Source of the DNA: Hydractinia symbiolongicarpus
Taxonomy: Eukaryota; Cnidaria; Hydrozoa; Anthoathecata; Hydractiniidae
Assembly: GCF_029227915.1 (NCBI RefSeq)
Contig: NC_079877.1
Span: 22,841,851-22,905,850, forward strand
Reading direction: 5' to 3'
DNA: 64,000 nucleotides
The notes below the pieces were generated by a model. It searched no databases. It was not told the origin of the DNA and worked only from the letters and a program-made list of their open reading frames with translations. The translations under genes and the position numbers were made by a program. Shown in pieces: positions 22,079 to 34,100 of this stretch (positions within the stretch are counted from its first letter, which is position 1; each line of letters opens with the position of its first letter).

Positions 22079-23049
22079 TACACCTTTTTACTTTTTGCAC
22101 TATTTGGTGACCGACAAGCAATCTTCATTTAAGAAGTTTCCATAGATTTGTATATTTGTATATAAGAGATGAATGTAATATCTTTTTACTTTTAAATTTT
22201 ACTTTGGAGTGCAGAAGAAATTAAATAATTTTTCTGCAGCACATGATACAGGTAGAAATTCGGTTGCGTGATAAATCTTTCTGTTCACTTCCCTAAATTA
22301 CAATTTCGTATTTATTTTTTATTTTTGACTTTGTTTTAAATCACAAAGTATTTTTATTTGGGTGTTTTTACTTCAGTATATCTTCTACTTTCAACAGCAT
22401 ATGTGTGTCATCTTTTTATCTATTTTACGCCTAGATTTTATTGGACAGTATTTTTTATGAGGATAGAATTTTATCCGAAATATTTAACTGTATATGTAAT
22501 TACAATAACAAATTAATTTTTTGTGTTGCATATACCCCTGCATTTATCGCCAGCACAATTTTATCACCAAATACATAGCTCAGGATGTCAAGAAACACTT
22601 GTCAATCTTCTATCGCGCCTCTCTTTTAGACAAGGACTGCAGTTTCTTTTCGTATCGTGATTTTTAGATGCAGATTATAGGAAAAAAAGAGCTATCAAAA
22701 AAGTACGACTTTATCCGCTTCAGTGTAATTTTTTTATGTGAAATTTTGTTTTTCTACACTTAGTAGCCTTACTAACTACACAAATCTCCCTGATCACTAA
22801 AACTATATCTTTTTAAATCTTCGTAGCAGCCAACGCGCTTTTTTGATTGATTTATGCAAGGTTACACGCTGTGTAAAGATGACACTACCCCGAGTTTTTG
22901 TAAGCTTTTGATAGCGGTAGTTGTATAGACAGAAAGGCGAAAATTTGTTTAGTCTCAACATTTTAAAATGGGTGGTTATGTGATAAAATATTCCAGTTGG
23001 GTACAGATCAAAGATTACTGACTCATAGATTTGCGTTTTCGTATTTTCA
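22079..23049. other. Cyclin B3 3' untranslated and intergenic sequence
   Basis: AT-rich, with a candidate poly(A) signal ATTAAA at 22220-22225. No gene was recognised. Confidence 0.5.
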
Positions 23050-23783
23050 TGCGTTTACATTGGAAGTGTAAAATTTTGCTCGAATTATAAAAAGTATTAT
23101 ATTTTATCACTGATGTAATATAAAAAAGCAGCAACTTGTGTTTCTATTGAAATTGGTTGTCTCATTTGAGTAGATTCTTTTGACAAAGTTCCGGGAAGCT
23201 AGTTTGTGACACCAACCAGATGTTGGAACAGAACCGTTCATGAATTTTTCCTACCAAGCTGATGTTCGCCCTGTTTTTACCCAGCATCTTCGTGAGTCCC
23301 TTTTTGTAACCATTGACTTGACTCGTTTATTCTCCTTCAAAGACAACAATCGTTTATTAGTTTTCATTTGTAATTGTCTGTTCCGCATTATTAGACACAT
23401 TAACATCAAGGTCAACCGGGCAGACGCACAAGCAGAAAGAAAAATGTAAGAAAAATAACGTAATAACTTTATAAACGAATCCATGCTCTTCCTAAGATTT
23501 TTTTTACTGATAAATGATCATTTTTTTGCTTATAAACACTTCATACGTAATAAGATTTCCCAAAAATCCCGTTTTCATTTGTTTACACAATGTAAAAAAA
23601 TTGAAAACGAAAAAACTTTTTCAGTTTACATTGCGTTTTCAAATTTATCCGTTTTCATCAAAATTGTACCTCAAAACGGATGAATTATCGAAAAACGTGT
23701 GTAAACGCAATCCGGAAAAGTTTCTATTCTTAGTAACATGACGCAAGAAAACGGATAAAATAGCATCAGTGTAAACGTAGTAT
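23050..23783. mobile_element. Harbinger-type remnant
   Basis: The ends, read inward, are GCGTTTACATTGGAAGTG (from about 23051) and, on the minus strand from about 23783, CTACGTTTACACTGATGC. On the minus strand near 23250-23330 the translation reads 'RDSRRCWVKTGRTSAW' then a stop and 'EKFMNG'. This resembles the conserved 'RRFWVRPGR...WW..F' start of HARBI1-like transposases. The rest of the transposase is absent. Several 'tttacac' and 'aaaacggat' repeats fill the right part. Probably a deleted non-autonomous copy. Confidence 0.45.
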
Positions 23784-25126
23784 TATGCCTCCGGTGTGAA
23801 ATATGAATCATTTAAAAATGTATGAGCCTCAAAAAAAATGTGAAAATCTGATCAACCAACTAAATGTCAAACTAAATAAAAGTATGTGACCGGACTAATG
23901 ATAATTAAAAAAAAGATACTTCCGTTTTACTATATGGACAGATCAAGTGTTAATCGGAATGTCCTTAACCTCTTAAACTATAAATATTCTCAAATCTGGC
24001 TTTTGACTTTTTAATGTCTCTCCGACATGACGGGACCCTTAATTTGTCAGAAGAGGACACTGACGTCATCCTACGAAGGTTAATATACAAAGGTTCGAGT
24101 TGGAAATGCTAATATTTAACCTACTTTGTCTACAGGGTGTTTATAAAAAAAAATTATAAGGGGCTTGCATGCCTTTATCATTGCGAAAATTTCACAATTT
24201 CCCGGTAACTATTGCCCCGCGTTTTAAACTAAGTTCGACTTAACAGGAGCTTTTTTTAACTCAAACATTCGTTAAATCGAACTATTTTTCTTGGTGCCTT
24301 GGTTGGAGGTTCAAGTTGTCACTGAATGTCAATTTCTTTCAAGTCTTTCTAGCTAGCTGTAATTTTTATTTCTTCTTGTCAAAGTGAACTGATAATGATT
24401 GAATAGTGTTTCTTTTTAACCATTACTTCATTCCTCACAACACATGTGTGGTACATATAGCTTGCTAAAGCTAGCTAGTTGCTAAAACCAACCTCAACAA
24501 TATGTCATCTCTTGTCTCTCTGTAAAAGTCAGTAATTTGAGTTTTCTTCGATTCCAACATCTTATCCATGTTAATATACCACAAAGAGGGTTAGTCACAC
24601 CATTTAAACGTGTTAATAAAAGGTAAAATGCCAGTTAAAAGCAAAAAATTAGTTCAAGAAACATCAGACAGGATTTTGCATTTCTGCCTCTTTTCGCAAC
24701 ACTAACCAGAATAGTTATGAAAAACTGACCATGAAAATTATTTAGGCTATCGAGAGAAAAAAAATAAGCAAAAAATTTTTTCCTACAAAGCGCTTTGCTA
24801 GTGCCCAGACCTGCGGGGTATGAAACTCCGTAATAAACTGGCTGTTGTCTATGATGAAGGTTAAATGGTTTTTTTATGCAGTATTTTCGTGCAGTGTTCT
24901 TGCCCGATTTAAAATTAATTTTTGATGCGTTAAATTAACTTGTCTTTATTTAAATGCTTTTGTGTTTTTTTCCGAAAACAGAAAAATACTTAATCTTCTA
25001 TGCCCGATTCTCTTTGGTTGTGTGGGAATTACAATCGTTTCTCATGCTTCACGTGAACAATATAAGTCATTGAAAAGATAACAGTTCCTTTAGTAACACT
25101 CATGCTCCTACATAGTAATATATAGC
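23784..25126. other. Intergenic sequence, repeats only
   Basis: No gene seen. A segment near 24215-24320 contains 'ttcgacttaacaggagc' and 'gttaaatcgaac' blocks reminiscent of pogo/mariner subterminal repeats, too weak to delimit. Confidence 0.4.
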
Positions 25127-25417
25127 TTGTTAAAGCTTATTAAATCTGAGGTAAATAAAATTGAAACAGATGTCAAGAAACAACACGAAATGTCATTAGA
25201 AAGTAGAGTTAAAAATCTTGAAAACAATTTTCCATCTTCACTATACAAAACAATTACAGGTAAAAGGAGCTCCAGTTGGTCAGTATTTTTACCATTGGAA
25301 GAATACGCTTTTGTTTTAAATAAAAGAGAATTTAGAGATGCTATCCATCTACGATATGGTTATAATTTACTGTACTTTTACTTCATCAGATTTCTCTTTC
25401 AGGTGGTATTGGTGTAG
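25127..25417 (+). pseudogene. Retroelement-like C-terminal fragment
   Basis: An open segment contains 'SSSWSVFLPLEEYAFVLNKR' followed by 'FRDAIHLRYGYNL'. I recognise this as a line found downstream of reverse transcriptase in invertebrate retroelement proteins (typically W-L-x-x-L-P-I-x-E-x-x-F-x-L-x-K-x-x-F-R-D-A-L-x-L-R-Y-G-W). The Cys-rich part that usually follows is missing, and nothing upstream continues the frame. A broken fragment of uncertain clade. Confidence 0.5.
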
Positions 25418-26357
25418 AATGCTACAATGTTGCAAAAATAATTGCTGTTGAAACGTAGGGGGTTTTATGAAATGATACTTTTCATCGTTATAGCTCTTTC
25501 TTACTTCTGCGTTAACAAACATTTCTCGGATGTGATGGAAAAACAGTCAAGAATAGAATAGAAATAAATCTTTTTGACCGCACGAAAAAAATGGATATTC
25601 GCCTTCGAGAAACATTTCGACATGGTAAACTTGATTTCTTTCCCTGGTTCTTGTCCACGATATTAACCTCCAAACCGAGCTATCAAAAAGTCAGCGTCGT
25701 GTGAAACTACCTTTGTTTGATTGAGGCTCGACTTTTTTTGAATTAGAGTATCTTGCGTGCCATTATCCTGTCGCTCACGCAGACATTTTTCAAGCAAAAA
25801 GCCCAGAAAACAAGTTTGAGTCACATGTTATTTTGAGCTTTCTAAATAGATAATGGCCTTCTTGACAATTATAGAGCAAGTTTGTCTCAATCATTATGCG
25901 TTATAAATGAAGAGTTCTCGTCAGTTCTGTCTCGCATTCAAATACTCGATAAACAAGTTACCAAAGTTTACATGTATTTCACTTTTATGTACCAAACTGA
26001 TGATTACATACATTGTACCAATTCAAACCGAAACTGATCTGGTCGTCTGAAGAACCAACTTCTGCTTCTTTTTTGTATTCACGGTTTTTTCTATACAGAA
26101 AGATTGGAGTAACACTTATAATTAGTCCAAGAGACTAGAAGATTTTTATCCTGGATACTAAAAAGTAAAGCTACCCAAGACTTGCAAGAAGGAAGAAAAA
26201 CGAATACATTTAACTTATAAACTTGTACACATACAACATATACCATACAAGTTGTGATCACTGTATACAGAACACCACCTCACTGATCAACATTTAATGT
26301 TTTTGTTTCTGTGTATAGTCTCAGCAACGAGCGGTTACTAGATAAGAATTCTTAGTA
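25418..26357. other. Intergenic, no gene seen
   Basis: No supported reading frame, repeat or RNA gene. Confidence 0.5.
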
Positions 26358-26545
26358 CAGTAAAACCTGTTTAGCGGACATCCTGCATAATGGACACCTC
26401 TCCACAACAAACACTTTTCTCAGAAACGAAAAAACAAACAAAAAAAAAACAGGAATAAACTCACATGCATCTCTAATCAGACATTTTTTCAAGGTCCCAA
26501 ATTGCATTATCCTTAACACTGTCCTCTCTACAGTGGACACGCTCA
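26358..26545. mobile_element. MITE-like fragment (Tc1/mariner-type end)
   Basis: It begins CAGTAAAACCTGTTTAGCGG and continues with 'acatcctgcataatggacac'; the interior repeats 'tggacac' near 26530. This resembles terminal sequences of mariner/Tigger-type MITEs ('acctctaaagcggacac' style). A matching right end is not clear. Confidence 0.4.
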
Positions 26546-27035
26546 ATAATGAGTTATATTTAGGAGGATATATCCTCCAGGTTAAAGAAGTTCACTCGAA
26601 GAGATAATTAGAGGATCGAAATCAACCAATCAGATCACAGCAATTAAAGTAATTAACGTTTTCACGGACTCAGATGGAAGCAATAGATTGATTAAAATCT
26701 TTCCTTTTTCCCAAAAGCTCGATCTTACGTTTCTTTTTTTTAAAAGTTCGTTTTTTGTTACGTTTGTCCCGAACAATTTTTTGCACTTTTTTCTAAATGT
26801 TCGCCTTCCGAAGTGTGGGTAAGCATATTTCTGGAAGTTGAAAGGAAATACTATTTTTATGAGTAGTTCTGTCTATATCATTTGACGTTACTTCACTGTA
26901 CACAAATGTACCGATAAAGGACACATTATATATCAACAGGGAATTACTGCTAAATGATGATGAGTATGAGAACGAAGCACGAAGTCCTATTGACACACTA
27001 ATGTCCTTGGTCGAAGTGGTGCTTCAAAAAGTTCA
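26546..27035. other. Intergenic, short palindrome
   Basis: It contains a perfect 16-bp palindrome GGAGGATATATCCTCC at 26563-26578. Otherwise no feature is recognised. Confidence 0.5.
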
Positions 27036-27450
27036 GTGTGTATGCCATATATACCAGGGACAAGTAACATACTTCGCCGGGTATCGAAAGATCATAAAAT
27101 AAAGCCAGTGTTTCAATCTAAAAACACGCTACGTAGTATACTGTCGCATCCGAAAGACAAATTATGTCTAGAGAGTCAACAATGTAATCTTGTCTACGAA
27201 ATCCCGTGTAAGGATTGTGATGCTGTTTATGTTGGTGAAACAAAACGAATGTTTAAACAACCTGTGCATGAGTACAAAAGAGCCGTATACAACGCAGATA
27301 CAGAAAAAAATGAGATTGCGGAATATAGCTGGAAGAATAATCATGTTATTGGCTGGGACAATAAAAAGATCATAGACCAAGAGTCTGGTTAGACAGCAAG
27401 AAAAGTAAAAGAAGCCATAAATAGTATGATTATGATCATTTCCCGTCGAT
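27036..27450 (+). pseudogene. Penelope-like element fragment with GIY-YIG endonuclease domain
   Basis: The frame runs 'CMPYIPGTSNILRRVSKDHK', then 'FQSKNTLRSILSHPKDKL', then 'CNLVYEIPCKDCDAVYVGET' and 'HEYKRAVYN'. This is the conserved linker and GIY-YIG nuclease of Penelope-like retroelements: the 'YEIPCxxCxxxYVGET.R' line with its tyrosines and the downstream His. The frame stops at 27392 (TAG where Trp is expected) and continues for a few codons as 'TARKVKEAI' before decaying. The reverse transcriptase core is not found upstream, so it is a 5'-truncated dead copy. It lies just downstream of the peroxidase-glycyl radical gene. Confidence 0.8.
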
Positions 27451-28194
27451 GACAGCTGCCGCTGTCAAAACGTATCCGAGAATAAACTCGCTTGTTCATG
27501 AGCTTATAATATTTATATTATTTAATGACAACGACTGAATAGAAAAGTGGTAATATTTCCGAAATAATTCTTACCAGATACCAGATGCTTGATACTAGAT
27601 GCTGACAAACCCGTGGATTTTTCCACCGGTTAACAACTAACGATTATTTGTCTACTAAGTTATGTCCAAGATTGTACCCACTTTTTTAATTTCGTTACAT
27701 GCTCTGTATGATAAAGTTTGTGTGCCGGCTGTGAGGAGTGAGGGAAAGCAGAAGGAGAGTGGTGGAGTAGCATCAAAAGCTGGCGAAGAGAGATAAGAAA
27801 TTTGCCTGATGTTTTTCTAAAAATTTTGAAATGCAGATTGCCTTGCTGAACGAAATAAACTGGATATACATTGTACAAAATAACAAACGGACGTCGAAAT
27901 AATATCTATTTCTTATTACATTTTCTACAAAGTGCGAAATAAAGCGACAACACTTTTCTTTTTAGGTAAATCGTGTTTATTTCACCTTCTGACAAAACCA
28001 TATAAATTGAGAAAAAAAATGCAAAATTTTGGGAAAATTGCAAAATTTATTCCAGCAAAATATTATGACTAGCCAATCTAGCGAAAATGAATTTTTTTAA
28101 AAATTATTCCCTTTGACAGTTGCTATTAAAAAACAAAACTAAACAAATTCTACAAAATTATTATAAACGATAATGTATATTCAGAAATGACATG
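27451..28194. other. 3' flank of the peroxidase-glycyl radical gene
   Basis: Non-coding. It includes a copy of the dispersed hairpin CCGTGGATTTTTCCACCGG (27611-27629). A minus-strand AATAAA at 28046-28051 lies about 145 nt after the stop codon of the gene at 28195-35076. Confidence 0.5.
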
Positions 28195-31100
28195 CTATTT
28201 GTTTTTATGCATCTTGTGGTCAACAACAACCGCGTAAGGACGTCTCAAATGTTGATGCTAGAAATAAAAGGAATAAAGAAAATAAGAGTAACTAAATCAA
28301 ATGTGCACTACCCCATTCATTAAAACATTTTTTCTGGTTTGAAAAGTTCTTTTAAAAATCGGTGTTACAATGTCACCAGAAAATACAGGCTTAATAACAG
28401 ATTAAAGATGGCGTACCTGATGAGCTGAATAAAAGGAAACATAGAATTCAGACCATCCACCAGTTCGAACACGCAGAAGATCGTATTTCTCTGGATTCTT
28501 TAATGCCGCGTTGTAACTTGAATGGTTTGCACAAGTAACTAAAAAAACAGCACCGGAATAATAACTGTTACGAAGGCAGACCTAAAACTTTTATGGAACA
28601 TATTCTACAAACTTACTGGTGAGAATATTTCCACCCAAGCGTCTTTGACCTTTTGCATAATGTTTTATGAAGTCCGATAAACTATCCTCATTCGTGTTTT
28701 CATCAATTGTCAAATCAATCTCAGAACCATTTGGAAATCCGGTTTTGATGGCATCGATGTCCCAATACTTTAACAATCTAAAATAGTACAATAATGTACG
28801 AAATCTTGTTCAGTATTACACCGATGAAAATTAAAGAAACATGCGCGTACTTGTATATATTTTCTTCTCGTCGCGGTAGTTCCGGCAAATCTTGTGGAAT
28901 TGGACCAGGACTCATATCAGAAGCAATTGGCTGACCTGTAATGGTTAGCGAAGGTTAAAATTGTTTGAAGAAAAGTTAGTAACAAAGCAAATGTCCAGAG
29001 ACAGGCACCTACCTCTTCTTCTACCATCTGCAGATGCCCCAATACCAAGCCCCCATCCGACATAACCTTCAAAAGATCCTGATCCTAACATAAAGTTAAT
29101 AAATTTGGATGGATCGCTTGTCGTGCCATAACGATCATTTAGACTTTTTAGCAAATCCTTTAATGGATACTTGTCAGAGGTTGTTACTTCTTTAAAAGCA
29201 GCAACACATTCGTTTGAAAGCCATTCTGCGATTCCCTTGATTGTTTGTGGACGATAGCTGGAGTGAAAGTTTTTAAGGCTGTACTTTTCCTTAGAGCGCT
29301 GACCTATTTTTGGCAAGTTGAGCACGAATTTTCGAGCCAGTTTCATATTTTCAGAGCTGATAGAACAGCTCAGTTGGCCATCGGCTGGATCATGATGTGG
29401 TTCTTGCAAGGAGAAACCCCAATCAGCATGCAAGGTTTTTACCATCTGCTCGAATGATAACATCGATTTCTCACCGAAACACAATTCTTGAATTCCATAA
29501 AGAGAATCAACCGTATTGGCAAACGAAATCAACATGCAACCAATTATTTTTATAGCAGCACCACCATTGTAGATATCTCGACCTGTTTCCAAGCAACCGT
29601 CAATCATACATGACAACAATTGTGATGCGTATGCTTTATACATGTTTCCATAGTTGCTAAGCAACCCGAAGATGGCGTCATGAATTTGTAATCGCAGATG
29701 TTTGCCAAACTGCTTCTTCAGATCTTCCATATTTCTGATGTCACCAGAACCAGGCCGAAGTTCCCTTGACACAGCGAAGCCTCTCATCCCGGATGGACCG
29801 GCTTCACTGATGGTAGCCCCGCGGTTAATTGTCATCTCCAGAACTTGTAACAATGGGACATAACAAAATGAGAATTCAGTTTTACCTGGTACAATTGGCT
29901 CGTAACAGCCATCACTGGAATAGTCGATTGCATCATTTTCACTGATGTTTGTCGACACAAGGGCAGGGATCAGATATTCATCCCTGAGCAATACCGGATG
30001 TGCACCTCCACTTAAGATTGCTTTACTAGCCTCCTTAATCAAATCAACGTCCATATCAGAATGAAGTCGCAATGATAAGCATGGTGCATTTAAAGGTAAT
30101 CTTCGCGCTGCATTCAGACAAAGTTTTGCAATCGCGATTCTGGATGCAGAAGGTGGCTGTTTTACTCCATTTTTGTCAACTGAATATCCACCAATAGTAG
30201 CTTGCTGAACCCACTGATTATTACCATCTCCTCGACCGAACTTACCATCGCTCCTGTATGGGACTGCTATGCACCCAACAGCGTACAAATCTCGTCGCGT
30301 CTGCCGGTTTATTTGTGCTCGTTCGCCTAACTTGATCCAGAAGCAGTCGATGAGATCTTGGTTGTTAGGATTTGTAGAATCAAAGAATTCTTCCAGTATG
30401 ACATCCAGCCTTCCAATAGAAACTGGTTCACAACACAGATGCAAAGAGATATGCAACACCAAAAGCAGTTGAAGAGCTTCCTGAAGATCTCTCGGTTTGC
30501 CTGTGCCATCTGTCTTTCCATCCCCGGAGTCACCATTTGCTAACCATTTTAGGCGAGCCGCCATTGCTGTTAAGTTGTCTCTCTCCGATTTTGGTAGAGT
30601 AAATCTAATATCGTCCACACTTTGCCCTTTAGATGCTAAATGTCCAGCAAGCGAGCCATAATTCTCCATATACTTTTGTATTCCAACAAAAGCAATTTTG
30701 CAACTTTCCAAGTACTCCCTTTTTTCTCCTTGTGTAGTAGGATCAAAGCTACCAATCATTACGTCTAGTTCTTTAAGAAACGCTGGAATTCCTTTTTGGA
30801 TGATTTTTTTGTAATTTGGGACGACGTGGCCAAAACCTGATGTTTCTGATAATTTAGCCGAGTAAGCCATTATGTTTTCAGCGGAAAGTTCTGTTTCAGT
30901 GTCTTTCACATAATATGGCATTGCAATCTGCCCAACACCCAAGCCGAATATGGGCATTTTACCAGCTAGTAAATCCTTCGGATCTATTTGAAATAAATCA
31001 TTGAGCCTGCCATAATGATTTTCAATATCATTAAATTGGTTTGTCGTAAAGATGCATTCCAGGGATAACCTGATAGTCCAAGCCTTACGAACGACCAAGG

Positions 31101-34100
31101 AAAGGGACATAATGTTAGGCAAAGTTGCTTTAGGAGCTACATCTTCAAGATGAGGTATAGGGTGGCATGTCTTCTCCTGAAACCAAGTGTGATCCCATTG
31201 CTCAAACATGGCAACCAATAAGCTTAAAACTCTTCCAGTTGGAGGGTCAGGATAAGGCTTGTACCCTATTTTACGATTCTTAGAATCACCCATCCTGTAA
31301 AGGTATTCCTTGTGATTGTAGAACAGATAATCGTTGGCGGAAGGCTTGATGTTCCAGTGATCCAACAGCAGATCGTGGTGGGGATTGTCGCCAATGGTAA
31401 TGGTTTCGTCGAATTCCTTCATTGCAGGCACATAATAAAATGCACCATCGGTAGTAGTAACAGTTGAAATCAACAAGTCATTTGTGACCGACTCTTGAGT
31501 ACCAACCATGTTTTCCAATAATTTTTTGATATACGTGGTCGACTTTGCAACAGACATGTAAAATATACCATCTTCTTTGTTGGCGCCGCCAAACCCACCC
31601 TTATGTTCATCATCAACCTCCACAGCAAATGTCATTGAAAGGCGATGTATCTTAAAATTGGATCGAGCGTTGTGCGAAGGTTCTGTAACATGAGCGCATT
31701 TAATGTGAGCTCTTTCACTCTTCGCCATTACTATTGTACTATCCTGATGTCGACCCAACATGCGCGATATGTCTGAAGAATTCTTTTGCCCCAAAATATC
31801 CCATGTGAAGAGAAATCTCTGATGCAACATGTAGCTCCCGCCTGGCCACCCATTTACACCACCCACGCAGCCAGTCGACTCCTGAATTATCATTGGATCA
31901 GTTTTGTTAGCCAACCCATCCACAAACAAGCCACTAATAACATCCTTCGCATCACATTTCTGTTCCTCCTTCTTCAGATTGAACTGTGAAACAATGTTAT
32001 CCACTTCAGCTTCGAATTCATTTACTCTTTTGGTGAAAAGGGCATCACCAGCTTGGTTGGTACGTACAGCGATGATACAAAAACCTGAAAATAAATATCG
32101 AAACAGGTACGTGTTATTATCACCACAAATACGAAGCAAATAAGAGCTTGCTGGTTAGAGCTATTTTAGAAGTAAAAACCTTGGCGCAAATAACTTCAAA
32201 ATTTATTTTTTTGCTTTTTAACTTTCGCGAATAGAAAGAAAGGGGAGGAATGATTTATATATGATTTATATAAAATTACACCTTGCCTTGGTGTATATAA
32301 AGACAATCAGGGACTGTACATTGGCTCTCTTTAAGCGGCTATGGAGAAATTTAAAAAGAATTGCCCTTAAGCATTCGATTTAAAAATTTAATCCAAAAGT
32401 ATTTGCAATTAATTGTGATACGAGCAGCTTTTAAGTGAGAATAAAATTAGATCAGGAGAAAAATAAAACATACAAGCGTTTTACCTGCAGTATTCACAAA
32501 TTTTTTACTGTGCGGAACGATATACATTCCGTCGTCTCTTTGCTCTAATTTGCCAGCTTTTTCACGCCATCCTGAATTGTTTTTGTGTACATCTTCCCAC
32601 ACTTGTGGATCGAACCCTACCACAACATTAAACTGTCTAACATTGAACTGTTTCCATGTATTCCGGATTAATGCTTTCAACGCAAGACATGCCTATTGCA
32701 CAAAAAAATTGTATTATTTGTAATTTAGGGATTCATGCATTGGAAATAACAATTTATGCTATAGCGGTTAACCCCCTGTTTTTAAGGGTGTTGCGGTAAT
32801 TTTACCACTGCCATATAATTTGAGAGATGCAAAAACGCTACGAAACTTTGCATAGTAACTGATAAAAAGAGAAGTGTTTAACGGCGAAAAATTAATGCTG
32901 ACGTTATCATATTACAGCTTTTTGCAATATCTTCGGATTCTGTCATAATTGCCATGTCAAATGACAAGAAAAATTAGATCATTTATAACAATCTATGTTA
33001 AAAATGCTATAACGAAAAAAAAAGAGATCTTATTTTTAAAAAACCACCCTTTAACGTTGATGAAACTAAAAATTTAAAAACTATGAATTTTGTTCTACGG
33101 AAATAAAACTTTCCACTTTCCACAAAGTAAATGCCATAAAATTTCTAGCCTATACCTCATCTGGAACAAAGTTTTAAAAATAAACTGAGGAGAGTGGTAA
33201 AATCACGTCTTCCCTTAAAATAAGGTTAGATGAGGACATTATTTATGGTAGTAAAAACAGTTTTAAATTTTTATCATACTATCCTGAATCGGACCTTGTT
33301 ATTTTTATGAAGAAGTATTAAGTGTAACTTAGGAAGAATTTAAAAAAGATGAGTGACAATTTAGAAAAGCGTGGCTAAGATTATAAGAACATCTCGTGCT
33401 AGCTCGTGGTGAAGCTTAATAAACTTTCTAATCCAAGTTAAAAACATCCAGGCTGCGAATAATTTGTTTCTTTAAAAAAAGAGGTGCTGTGAGAAACTAA
33501 CACAAGTAATGATCTCTCGTAGAAATGTGTGATTTGGTATGGGCTGCGGTCCGTCATGGTAGTAACGAAAAGGGGCGCGAATAGTATCAAAATCAAAGCC
33601 ACCACAAATAGTGCGCTATATTGAACAAAAGTTTTTGTTTATGTATCGTTTTTTTGCGTATAGCAGCATTTTTTTGTTGTTTTCTTATTATCGTGTAGCT
33701 TTATATAGTATACCCAATATAATGAAACCAAATGAGGGTGTTCATTGTCTTGAAATTATTGTTTTGATTTACTGTATGTTGACAATGTTATAATGTTCGA
33801 AATTGACTCGAGTTGTGTGCATTCCACAATTATCGAAAAATAGTCACAACTTTTAATATTTTTCAATTTATTATCATCTCTTTCTTTAAGTCTATGCCTT
33901 AATATTTTCTATCAGATTCTATCATTGTATATTTTATATTTTAACAAATACATTTTTATTATTTATCATCATAGTGTTGTGTGAGTGTTCAAACCGCTTC
34001 AGTTCTTGTTGTTTTTACATGAGACATTAGAAATTCGATTGACAATACTTTATGTTAAAACTTGACATCCATGTGTATGTGTACAAATCAAAACATCATT

